A stretch of DNA of 64,000 bases from Hoplostethus atlanticus (taxonomy: Eukaryota; Chordata; Actinopteri; Trachichthyiformes; Trachichthyidae), in assembly GCA_034670405.1 (NCBI GenBank), contig JAXDDX010000023.1, forward strand, positions 763,501-827,500, in the 5' to 3' direction. The notes under the pieces were generated by a model, which saw nothing but the letters and a program-made list of their open reading frames with translations, did no database searches and was not told where the DNA came from. Positions 50,036 through 60,500 of this stretch are shown piece after piece. How positions within the stretch are numbered: position 1 is the first letter of the stretch; each line of letters opens with the position of its first letter. The translations under genes and the position numbers were made by a program.

Positions 50036-51330
50036 TTACATTACATTATATTACAGTCATTTAGCAGAGGCTTTTATCCAAAGCGACTTACAATAAGTGC
50101 ATTCAACGTAGGTAGGTAGAGAACTACTAGTCACCAGAAATCGTAAGTGCATCTCCCTCCTAAACAATCTAAGAGCATATCCAGTGCTAAGGTAAAAGCT
50201 AACTACCTACTTTTTATTTAAACAAATGAAACAAATAGGCAAGTGCTAGGAGGAAGCACTAGGGTCAGGGTAGTATTTCTTGAAGAGGTGGGTTTCAGCC
50301 TGCGGCGAATGATGGGCAGCGACTCTGCTGTCCTGACATAAATGGGGAGTTCATTCCACCACTGTGGAGCCAGGACAGTAAAGAGCCGCGACCGGGTAGA
50401 TCGGCCACAGGGGCTTCGGAGCGACGGGGACACTAGTCACCTCGAGGCAGCAGAGCGAAGTGGTCAGGCTTGACCATGGCCTGGAGGTAGGAAGGAGCTG
50501 CTCCTTTCACTGCCCTATAGGAAGAAGGGACGTTGTGTGGGAGATCTTGGTGCAGACAACGCTTCCCCGGGAGGAACACCAGCTCAGTCTTGTCCAGGTT
50601 GAGCTTCAGGTGGTGTATCGACATCCACTCCGAGATGTCTGCCAGGCCCGCAGCAATGCGTGCCTCCACTTGCGTGTCAGACAGGCCAGTAATTATAATA
50701 TATATTGGGGGGGACACATCCCCAATGTAATACAATGTAATATAATACACTATTAGACATTATTGTAAAAAATAAAAAATAAATAAAGAGTTAATCCCAT
50801 GTGTTAGTGAATTTTTAAATATTTTAGAATGGCAGGAAATGAGTTTTCAAATTTTGAATCTTTTCTGGGGGGGGACCCCCAGACCCCCTGGCAGATTTGG
50901 TCCCCCCCAATGTTGACTCCATGGCTACGGCCTTGGTGTCAGAGGGGGGAAATGACAAGATCAGCTGGGTGTCATCAGCATAACAATGGTAGGAGAAGTC
51001 ATGAGAGTGAATAACAGAACCAAGAGACGTTGTGTCAAGGGAAAAAAGAAGAGGACCCAGAACCAAACCTTGTGGACCCCTGTAGTCAGCCTGCGTGGTT
51101 CCGACACAGACCCTCTCCATGTCACCTGGTAGGAGCGACCCATCGGGTAGAATGCAAACAGGGAGAGTGACGAGCCTGAGACACCCATCTCCTCAAGGGT
51201 GGAGAGGAGGATCTGTCAAACGCTACAGACAGTTGGAGGAGTATCAGGACAGAGGAAAGAGAGTTTGTGGCGTGGAGGGACTCTGTCACTGCAAGGAGGG
51301 CCATGACAACTGAACTATGACAACTGTCAG
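50036..51330 (-). mobile_element. L2-type LINE 3' half (reverse transcriptase to tail), minus strand
   Basis: From high to low coordinates the minus strand reads SLHATNSLSSVLILLQLSVAFD, then STLEEMGVSGS, YQVTWRGSVSEPRRLTTGV, VLGPLLFS, HCYADDTQLILSFPPSDT (the YADD catalytic box), QVEARIAAGLADISEWM, VKGAAPSYLQAM and FTVLAPQWWNELP. The tail TAAGTCGCTTTGGATAAAA..CTGCTAAATGACTG follows, ending at 50036. Frameshifts and an inserted element (50682-50935) make it inactive. Orders of blocks and tail identify the L2 clade. Confidence 0.88.
50682..50935. mobile_element. hAT-like non-autonomous insertion nested in the L2 LINE
   Basis: GTGTCAGA occurs immediately left (50674-50681) and right (50936-50943), an 8-base target duplication as made by hAT transposases. 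The ends CAGGCCAGTA and, reversed, CAAGGCCGTAGCC are imperfect inverted repeats. Inner copies of TTGGGGGGGAC and GTCCCCCCCAA are also inverted. Excising the 254 bases and one duplicate rejoins the LINE frame at SDT/QVE. Confidence 0.82.
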
Positions 51331-51369
51331 AATTATCCCAACCAAGAGAGAGAGAAATATGAAAACCAT

Positions 51370-51530
51370 CACAATCTCGAGAAGCATGACAAATATGACA
51401 ACCATGACAACTATGAGAACCACGATAACCATGAAAACCATAACAACTACAAGAAGATGACAAACGTACAAACTTACAAACCATGCCTACTATGAGAAAC
51501 ATGTCATGCTAACTATGCCAAATATGAGAA
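51370..51530 (+). repeat. Degenerate 9-bp minisatellite
   Basis: Successive nonamers such as TGACAACCA, TGACAACTA, TGAGAACCA, CGATAACCA and TGAAAACCA run through the stretch. Consensus is about TGANAACYA. No reading frame appears meaningful. Confidence 0.8.
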
Positions 51531-52330
51531 CATCTGGAGTCATTCAGATTCCTGGGCAGCACCATAACTCAGGACCTCAAGCGGGAGCAGAACATCAGCT
51601 CCATCACCAGGAATGCCCGGCAGAGAATGTACTTCCTGCGGCAGCTGAGTTCAACCTGCCGCAGATGATGATGGTCCAGTTTTACACGGCCATCATTGAG
51701 TCCATCCTCACCGCATCAATCACCGTCTGGTTTGCTGCTGCCACTGCCAGGGATAAAGCCAGACTGCAGCGCAGAGAAGTTGATCGGCCGTGACCTGCCA
51801 CCGCTTCAGGACATGTACTGTGGCAGACCGGGGGAAAACCTGCCATACTCAGACGCACTCTGGGGCCACGCCCAGGGCACACATCACACTGGAGACGAGG
51901 TTAAAACGGAAATCAAGTTTTACTGGGTCTATTACATCAAATCATACATTAACTTAAACTTATGGCTTCAGCTTTTTGGGGGATCTCCAGTAGCCTCCCT
52001 TGCTGCTCTCTAGGTCCCGTCTCCTCTTTTTTTCCTTGGACTGCAGATTCTCCCTCTTAAGTGTTGACAGCAATCAGCTCCCAGCTGGCTGATTGCTGAC
52101 GTGGTTGCTGGCACGGTGGCCGACAGACTGTTGACTGCTGGGGAGTGAAGTCCACTCCACACAGTTTCTCCCTGGCAGACGCCTCGTTGTGCCACAGTAC
52201 GCCTCTAGGATCAGGAAGCGTGCTGGAAGAATCATGGCTGACCCTTCTCACCCTAGACACTCCCTGTTCAAACATCTCCCCTCTGGCAAGATGTTGCGGT
52301 CAAGACCAAAACCTCTTGGCACTTTCCCAT
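51531..52330 (+). mobile_element. Non-LTR retrotransposon C-terminal fragments, plus strand
   Basis: The first piece (51531-51860) shows FYTAIIESILTASITVWFAA, KARLQR and PPLQDMY. The second (52205-52330) shows RKRAGRIMADPSHPRHSLF and LPSGKMLRSRPKP. In intact relatives these blocks lie close together. Here about 340 bases without the domain separate them, implying an insertion or rearrangement. Same family as 7630-8158. Confidence 0.7.
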
Positions 52331-52457
52331 GGCAGTGGGGCTGACAAACAAAGGCCCCTGACCCCCCACCCCCCCAAGACACACAACACCCCCCCTCCGG
52401 ACACACACAATGAAATTCAATATGTTCTTGACCTGAGAGCAAAACTCACTTAGACAG

Positions 52458-52700
52458 TTGGCACAGGAGAATTTCCTCCAGGCTCAAGAACAACAACAGT
52501 GCTTGTACAACAGAGGAACGCGGCTGAGACCATTTGCACCGGGAGATGAAGCTTCTATTACTCCTTTCCTCCAGCTCCAAATTACCTACCAAGTGTCAAG
52601 GGCCCTTTGTGGTCACACGGCGGGGACGTTGATAATGGGGTTTGCACGCAACCGGCCAATTACACCTCGGTATTCTTGGATAACCAGACGTCGCAGAGCT
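52458..52700 (+). mobile_element. Possible Ty3/gypsy integrase C-terminal fragment
   Basis: NFLQAQEQQQCLYNRGTRLR followed by PFAPGDE resembles the post-catalytic integrase segment of fish gypsy elements (AQ..YYDR......F.PGD). It is short and broken, so assignment is tentative. Confidence 0.45.
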
Positions 52701-53387
52701 GCAACATTGCTTCACAGACGCGTTCTGCCCCCTGCCAGGATGCACGACTCTCATACACCACATCACACCACACACCACATCGACACTGCCCCTGGTGTAA
52801 CGATGCATTCATGGCCGTATACCACTTGCCCCAACACAAGGGCAAAGTAGTGCAGGAAGAATTGGAGTGATAGAATTGGACTGACAGAATAATCCACCAG
52901 TGTTTGGTGTAGCCCCAAAACAGATGAATCAGTAGTCAAGCTGGGGGGTGGGCAATTTGGAAACAGTGATTTTCATTCAGCCAGGCAACCAAGTGCTTGC
53001 ATACTTCGAAGTGAGCTACTATTTAAATAAACTCAAAGCACAAGCACTTTTACTTCTGCTTGAGAGTCATTTCACTGATACTTGTGAGAAATGTTTCAGT
53101 GTTCTTTCCACCTCATCCTGTTTCCTGTGGTGACTAAACCTGGACCCTTAGACCTACCGGGAAAACAGACATACAGTAAGCAAAGGGAAAATTGAAAGCA
53201 GATTCAAACCATTATGCATGTGGAAAACATATTGTTGAGGCAGCTGTATCTGTATGTGGGTGCGTAAGCTTGTCGGTGTAGCTTATTTGTTATTTATATA
53301 CTAGAATTTATGAGTTTATTTATGATGCATGTTTTGTGCTGAATGCAACAATGTGTGTAGCAACATCTGCCTGCATGTGCATGAATG

Positions 53388-53422
53388 CGTGTGTGTGTGT
53401 GTGTGTGTGGGGGGGGGGGGGG
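53388..53422. repeat. GT microsatellite fused to a G run
   Basis: About ten GT units pass directly into fourteen G. Confidence 0.93.
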
Positions 53423-53425
53423 TAC

Positions 53426-53478
53426 CACAGGTAATCAAGTAATCAAGGTAATCAAGGTAATTGACTTGATTACCTGTG
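53426..53478. repeat. Inverted repeat with 14-base perfect arms
   Basis: CACAGGTAATCAAG at the left is the exact reverse complement of CTTGATTACCTGTG at the right. The loop contains two further AATCAAGGT units. Confidence 0.8.
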
Positions 53479-54359
53479 TCAGCCTTTTCCTGTTGCCATT
53501 TGTTTGACACTGGGGCTGTATTTGATTACAATCTGCCTCTGCTGTATGTGTCTCTTGGTGATTCAACTACCTCATAGCAGAATTACGACCCAGTAATTTA
53601 AGCTTAATTTAAACTCTTTGACATAGAAATCTTTGCTCTGGCACTGATTCATTTCAAATTGGAAAGCGTTTTTTGGTGTGGGACTGATGACCATTAGATT
53701 GAACGGGATTGGATCGTTTTAAGACCAGCTGCCTGAGAGAAATTGCTTCAGTTTTCAGATCATGGATGTGAAGAACTTTGCATTGAAGTGTGTCTTCAAG
53801 CCTCTGGCATCATCCATGCTGCATCCATGCTGCATCCAGCGGGTGGTGCCCTGCAGGGTCAGCTACGTCAAGCTACCCACAATTAACCGGAATAAGACCA
53901 GAAGTTAAGCGATTTTGCTTTCAAAAGAAAACCGCAAAATAAATACGTAGGAATATGCAAGCATTGAGGTATACAGAACAGTGTCATGCTCAATACTCCC
54001 TGGGAGCAGTGATTTGTTTAACTACTCTCTGTTACATTTCTGTTAAGGTCTTCTCTTATCTTCAAATATCTGGATAAATATCTTGCCTCAGCTCTGCGCT
54101 TCTGTCTGAAGTCCAATGATCTTGTCAGCCTTTTTCTTGATAAAGTCAAAGTTAGAGAAAGTTAAGTTTTCAGCCATGTTTTGTCTAAACTAAAAGGACG
54201 AAAAACTCAGCAAAACTGAGAGGACGAGTGCCGCTCTCCCCTGTCAACCGTCTTCTGCATGCACGTGTGCAATGCTGTACCGGTTTGTCACTAAGGGTTT
54301 TATTTTGAATGTCTTCACAGGAAGTCCTACATTATATTCCGGCTGCCTGACAGTGGCGT

Positions 54360-54577
54360 CTCCGCTCATAATAAAACAGGCGCCTCGCGGAGAGACGCAA
54401 ACGTGGAGTCGCAACGCCGCAGCGCAGCAAGCTGTCAGCTACTAGGTGTTGGTAAAAACAATAATCAGGGACTTGTTATTTATCGGGACTCTCGGAGTCC
54501 TTTGGATTCAACGTTGGGATTTTTTTTAATCATCTCATTTTAAACTTTATTTCGTTTTTTGATTTGATCTATGTGTG
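54360..54577 (+). promoter_or_regulatory. Candidate edn3 core promoter and 5' leader
   Basis: CTCATAATAAAACAGG (about 54364-54379) has a TATA-like AATAAAA about 200 bases before the start codon, followed by a GC-rich patch (GGCGCCTCGCGGAGAGACGC). Endothelin genes typically have TATA-type promoters. Transcription start is not proven. Confidence 0.35.
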
Positions 54578-54585
54578 ATGGCTAA
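54571..54585 (+). promoter_or_regulatory. Tiny upstream reading frame overlapping the edn3 start
   Basis: ATGTGTGATGGCTAA encodes Met-Cys-Asp-Gly-stop and spans the proposed edn3 ATG (54578) in another frame. Ribosomes using the first ATG would stop four bases past the start of the edn3 frame's second codon, so it could reduce or retune translation. Confidence 0.6.
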
Positions 54586-57485
54586 TGTATCATCGGTTGA
54601 TGTGGGAGTTTTTTTTCTAATCGTTGTGACAGCGTTTCTGGCAAACGGTGAGTACAAGTTAGAGTGGCTTTAATAGATTTATTGTGTTGACATGACACAG
54701 GTGCGGATCTAAAAGTCACCTGTGCACGTAATGATGCCTCAAATACTGTTTAGGATATTGACAGATCTGAGTGAATGAGAAGGTTTTTGGAATTGAAACA
54801 TGTATGATTATTCTAGTCTTTCTAGTAATCACTTTCTATAAAGAACTATAGCAACTCTTTAATCAATTTCTGAAGGATACTGCACACATATCATAGCAAA
54901 ACTATAACGAGGAATAGGAATGTTATAGGAATGTCAATAGTGATACCACAGGGTTTAAACATACCATAAAGCACGATACATTCACTATAAACTCGCAACT
55001 GAATCGCACAGAAACACTATGATTCCCTATAGATATGAGTATAGTGTTTTTTTTAGGATCCCATAATTGTCTACATTCCTTTACAGTCACTAAGGTTAGA
55101 CAACCTATCATCGTGACCTTTTGTAATAATAATTAATTTCTCATCATTATAAAGAATATGCCATGACTGTAAATTAGTGAGAGGTCCATGGACTAGCTAG
55201 GTAGTATTCAATAGAAGGCACAGCTACCCATTCTCAATGATGTGGAGACACACTTCTAGTTGTTATCAACGTAAAGGCTGCAGTTCTTTGAACATCAAGT
55301 GTAAAGATTTGTCCTTGAACCCTTCACTCTAAGCTCACTATTGAGTACCACAGGCATACTATAGACCCTATAGGAATATTACAGTGATACCATAGGAGGT
55401 GAAAATTTGCCATAAAGCGCAATAAGGTCACTATAAACGTACTACCGATTACCACAGAGACACCATGAGACCCCATAGGAATATTATAGTGATTCTTCAT
55501 GGGAGAATGTTATTTCAGCAAAAACATACGCTTTCAAGCAAAACCCTTCTCAATTCCCTGTTCATTCGCCGCAGGTTCCTCATCCAGCAAAGATGTGAAC
55601 CAGAGGAGGGAGGTGGCCAAGCTGAACACACTCCCCGTCCGCTCCGTGGACGGCCTGGCCGGCGCCGAGTCTCAGTCTGGGGAGAAGACCTGCTCCACCT
55701 GTGGTCAGCCAGAGCCCAGGAGGCGTGCTAAGAGATGCACGTGTTACACTTACAAAGACAAGGAGTGTGTCTATTATTGCCACCTGGATATCATCTGGAT
55801 CAACACGCCAGAGTGAGTTGGAAGTCAACCTCGCACCAAAATCCAATGAAATGGTTTATTTCATGTGCAGTGTGGTTTCAGCGCCTCTCTCCCATATGAA
55901 ACATCACTGTGATATTCCAATAATGTTCCTATAGGGACTTATGCTGCACTATAGTGACTTTATCATACTTTATAGTATGTTTTAAGCTCCTATGGTGTCA
56001 CTATAATATTCCTATAATATATCTATAGTTTCTTCAGTATATTCTAAAATGTATTATAGGGTTACTATAGCTATTTACATTGGGGTGATCCACAAAGAGA
56101 CTTTCATCAGAAACTGTGCAATTGAGACCTTTGACTGAAGCCTCAATTGCTATAGGAAGTGTTATTGTACTGGAAGGCTATCCTCTGCCAGCTGTTAGAC
56201 ACACTGTGGGGCTTATTATTAGAGGTGTACTGTAGGTACAAATGTGTGAATTGGATATGGCAGAGAAGGGGCCTGAAAAAAGTATGTAGTCTCCATGCAT
56301 TAAAAGAATAGGCTTCAGTTTTCAAGCCATCATAGGGTTTGAGGGGAATAAGAAAAAGAAAAAAGAAAAAGCAACTGGCTTTGTCATCTCAGCTGCAGCC
56401 GCATCTGTATTACTATGTTATTTTGTGATTTCTGTAATTCCAAAGAGTTCTTGGCACCGCTTTTGGGTACTCCTATAATTGTCTAACAGTGGCCAACATA
56501 GAGTGGGGGAGTTTACCTCTTGACCCCATGAGATGGTTTAAGTGTCATTGAATAAGCCCAGAAATGATGATTGGAAGGTCCCACTGCAAATATACAAAAT
56601 CCCCTTTTGATGTCTTCTGTCAATTTGAATTTGCAATGTGGAGATCAAGCACCAAGCAAGTAAGAACATACAACATACAAAAACCAACACCCTCAAGTGG
56701 GACTTGACTAGCCAAGACGAGTGACCTCTTTTTTCCTTTATCCATTGTTCAACCATTGAACATTATTTTGCAAGCTTGTTTAATTGTTTTTTAATTCAAC
56801 ACAGTTTGACAATCTGCAATAGATTACTGGATTGGTTGGAAAGTTAGGCTCCTTAAACTCCCCTGTAAACAAAGGCTTCAGGTTAATTAGTTCCTTAAGA
56901 ACCTATATCCACTTTATGCCAACTCACATAGTGCCTTCTCACCGCTATGAACTAAGACTAGACAGTACAGAGAAGATCAAAGCGACAGCTTCCTGACAGA
57001 ACCTTTTCTCAGCAGTAAATCCTTACAGATGAAGGTGAAGTTTTGCTGGCCATGACTTTCTGTATCCCCCTCTGGTGCCTGAGAGTTATTTATGCTGATT
57101 TATGCATCTGCATCTGGGAGTCTGCGTACATGCACAGGTGTCGCACACAGATGTCCGTGTGGGTGTTTTCCAGTGGCGTCGTTTCAGAAAAACCCTAGGG
57201 TGTGGCAAAAAAAGGGACGTAATGAATTTACAGATTTACGGTTGTAGACAAGACAAGATGTGTGTATAACAATGTTTACAAGATATTCATAATATTTTCA
57301 AATTCATGATGTATTCCCAATATGACATTGACATGGGGGGATTCCAGGAATATAGTAACCCTAAACATGGTATGAAACAATACCAAGATATCCAGTAATA
57401 CTCGCTGAACATAGGCTGCACTAGATGCAGAACACTACAGCCTACACTTGTTACTGGCGGTCACACACACACAAGACATGGCCAC

Positions 57486-57528
<43 letters not shown>

Positions 57529-60500
57529 GTGTAAGCTCATCAGCTCATCCTATAGACCAATTCCAATGTTTGCAAACATTGCCGTGCATGCGCACTAACT
57601 GGTTGCAGAAAACCAATAAAGTGCTATGGAGTTGTACAGAATTTTATGCTTAGCTAGCTAACTAGCGAGAAAAAAAACGTCATGTCTTCATGTCTCGTAG
57701 AGAAACTTGGTCAGAATATTATATATAATATAATATATAATGTTTTTTGGTTCAAAACAAAATATCTTCCACAGATAAATTCACCCTTTCTGATGGAACT
57801 AACTGTTCCATCCAGATCTCTTCTCCCTTCCCTCCTGTCAGTGTGTGTGTGATCCAACTAAATGGCCAGACATATATGGGTATCTTATTGAGACACCTAG
57901 TGTATACACTATGGAAATACTCACGGCATCATTAGACGAATATAACTATGTGACTTGTGGTCATGTACAAGATTTTTTTCATTTTTTTCTGATGGTAGTC
58001 TATAAAAATTCCTGATTTCGTCTCTTTCTATTTTGACAGCCAACAGCGCAACAGGACATTTTTATATTGTCTTGGCTCCTCAATAGTAAAGTTTATCCGA
58101 GTGTTTGCCAGCCTTAACATTACTCCCGCCAGTCTTTTTGCAACCACTTCAGGTAGTGACGTTGACAAAGGATTGGTCTATATGAAGTACACAAGAGTAA
58201 ACGTACAAAACCAGCTACTCAGATTAACTGTTTACACCACAAGACATAAACACCCAGTGTGGCAGTCAGATGGAGCATTCAGTAAACAGGCAACGGATAT
58301 TTACACCAGCTAAGCTGAAGACAACCAGATGTCTTAGCTTTTAGAATGACACCAGCAACAGATCCATGAGGGTGATGACGGGGTCGCAATTTAGCCTGTG
58401 CCTGTGACTAGGTTGTCCAAGTACTTGTTGAACTTAACTCATTGCTTAAAGTGTTTGCTACATTGTCTTTTTTTTTCTTAAAAAACAAAAACAAAAGATT
58501 AACTCGACTTTTTAGATTTATTTGTTCTAATAAGTGGCACCTGGCAGGCTTCTTGTGTTTTTCTTTCATATGTAATACGTGCACACGTGACTGACCTTGG
58601 TTGAGCTTGCCGTGTCTAAAACGTGATGATCTAGGATCTTTTACTTCCCGAAGATCTGAATGTTTTTGCAGATTAATCTGATTTTTGATCAGTGTTTGGA
58701 GATACTATAATGGGTGGTGATTAGGAATGCACAGAGGTGGAGAAAAAATGAGTAAAATAACTGAATTTTAGGTTAAACACTAACTAGACCAAGAAGCTAG
58801 AAGCTATATTTTACTTTGATTTTAGCATAACATGACCTTGACAGTCAACCTTTGACATTACGACATTGGGTTTTAAGCGTAATTCACAAAGGTTGTCATT
58901 GCTAACTGAAAACACTTGAAGTTTTATGCTTCTTAAGGGAGTGCTTCTAAACTTCTAAAAGTAAAACATGCAGGTTGTGCTACCAATGCGTGCAAAGGAC
59001 ATTTATCACCCCTCTTGTTATAGGTAGTAGGAAAAGGTGTAAGATGAAAAAGCTGGAGCGTTTTGTGGATGATGTGTTGGCCAATTTGACTTTGATATAA
59101 ATCCCTCAAGCAGGCAAAAAAATACACTTTTTTTTCATTCTAACTATACGCACATGCGATGATTGTCATCCGACATAGAAGTATGCGCCATGATGCACAA
59201 GGGAATAACATTGAGGAGAATATTTTCTTTATGAAAGGTTTACTGATTGGTTAACTAGGCTGGGTCAAATATTTGGGCTATGAATGCCAGTGGGCCTTAA
59301 TATTGGACCAGAGCAACACATGTGTAATCTCCTCTCAAGCTCTTTTAATATTATACGGCACCAGAAAGGGTTTCAGTGCCGTATAATATTTGTGGCATTG
59401 TGCACCTCCCACACGAGGACATCAGTTTCCTTTTGGGAGAAGTGTCTGTGGCGGAACCCCTCCGGGCCGCTCTCTTCCATCACCAAATTGCCAGAGCGCC
59501 ATGGCGAAGACTGAAGACTGAATAATGTTTTCCTGCTAATCCTCCGTTGCGAAATGTGCTGCAGGTGTGCCTCTGGCCAGGTAACTGCCAACAATCGGGC
59601 GCCTCGTGAGAGACTGATGCTGAGGCCCAGTGTGAACGGAGAGATGTGACAGTGATGGTGCAGGAACTCAGGGATCAGAAGATCAAAAAGAGGAGTCAGT
59701 GCTTTGCTAAATTAGTTTTCTGTGGAGGAGGTTGGGTTATGCACTACGGTGATCAGGGCCAAGCTGAAGAGTCACAAACAGCGTCAGTGTGTGCATGTGG
59801 TGCACACTCTTTTCCACTTTGAAGTACTTAGAATGATGTACATATAGATGACAAGACTTCATTAGATAAGATTTGTATGTAAAACACCTTATCTAATCTT
59901 ATCAGCAGTCAATCACAAAGTGGGGCTGCGATACAGAAGAGCATACCACAGCCTCCAGATGTTGCTGCTACTGCTTTGTTGCGCCACAATGCATGTAAAA
60001 TATAGGCTCTCAAAAGTTTGATTTCGTAGTCAAAATCAACTTAGGTTTTGGAAACGGAGCCTCACTGTCCAAGTCCATCATTTCCATCACTGCACAAGTG
60101 CTGGTCATTTCTACAGGGAGGTGACATACATTCACTCCTGAACTGAAATCTAGGAGCATGCACTGGGAAAGTGTTTCGGCAATGTCTTTCTCTTGCAAGT
60201 CTGCTCCTTTTTCTGTTTTTGAGGCATGGATTCAGTTTTGGGAGCATATGTAACATGCGCTAACGCTTTCTAGTTGCTCGGGTGGAGGTGTGGGGATGAT
60301 TGAAGTGAGTGAAACCACCTTGACTTTAGAAACTCCACCTGTCAACACCAAAGTGCTGTGTTGTTGGAAGAGAATCGCTGAACAAAATAATTAACTCATA
60401 TGTGGATGGAGCTCTTTCACTGAGCTACCTCCTGGTGTGTGAATGTACAGCATACCAGCCTCCCCTCACACAGTGCTCTTATGGCTTTGAGCGACAGAAA

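Larger units (their letters stand above)
52870..54350. other. Spacer upstream of edn3
   Basis: No gene supported. It contains a GT/G tract (53388-53422) and an inverted repeat (53426-53478). The last few hundred bases are likely upstream regulatory DNA of edn3, with no individual factor site I would defend. Confidence 0.5.
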
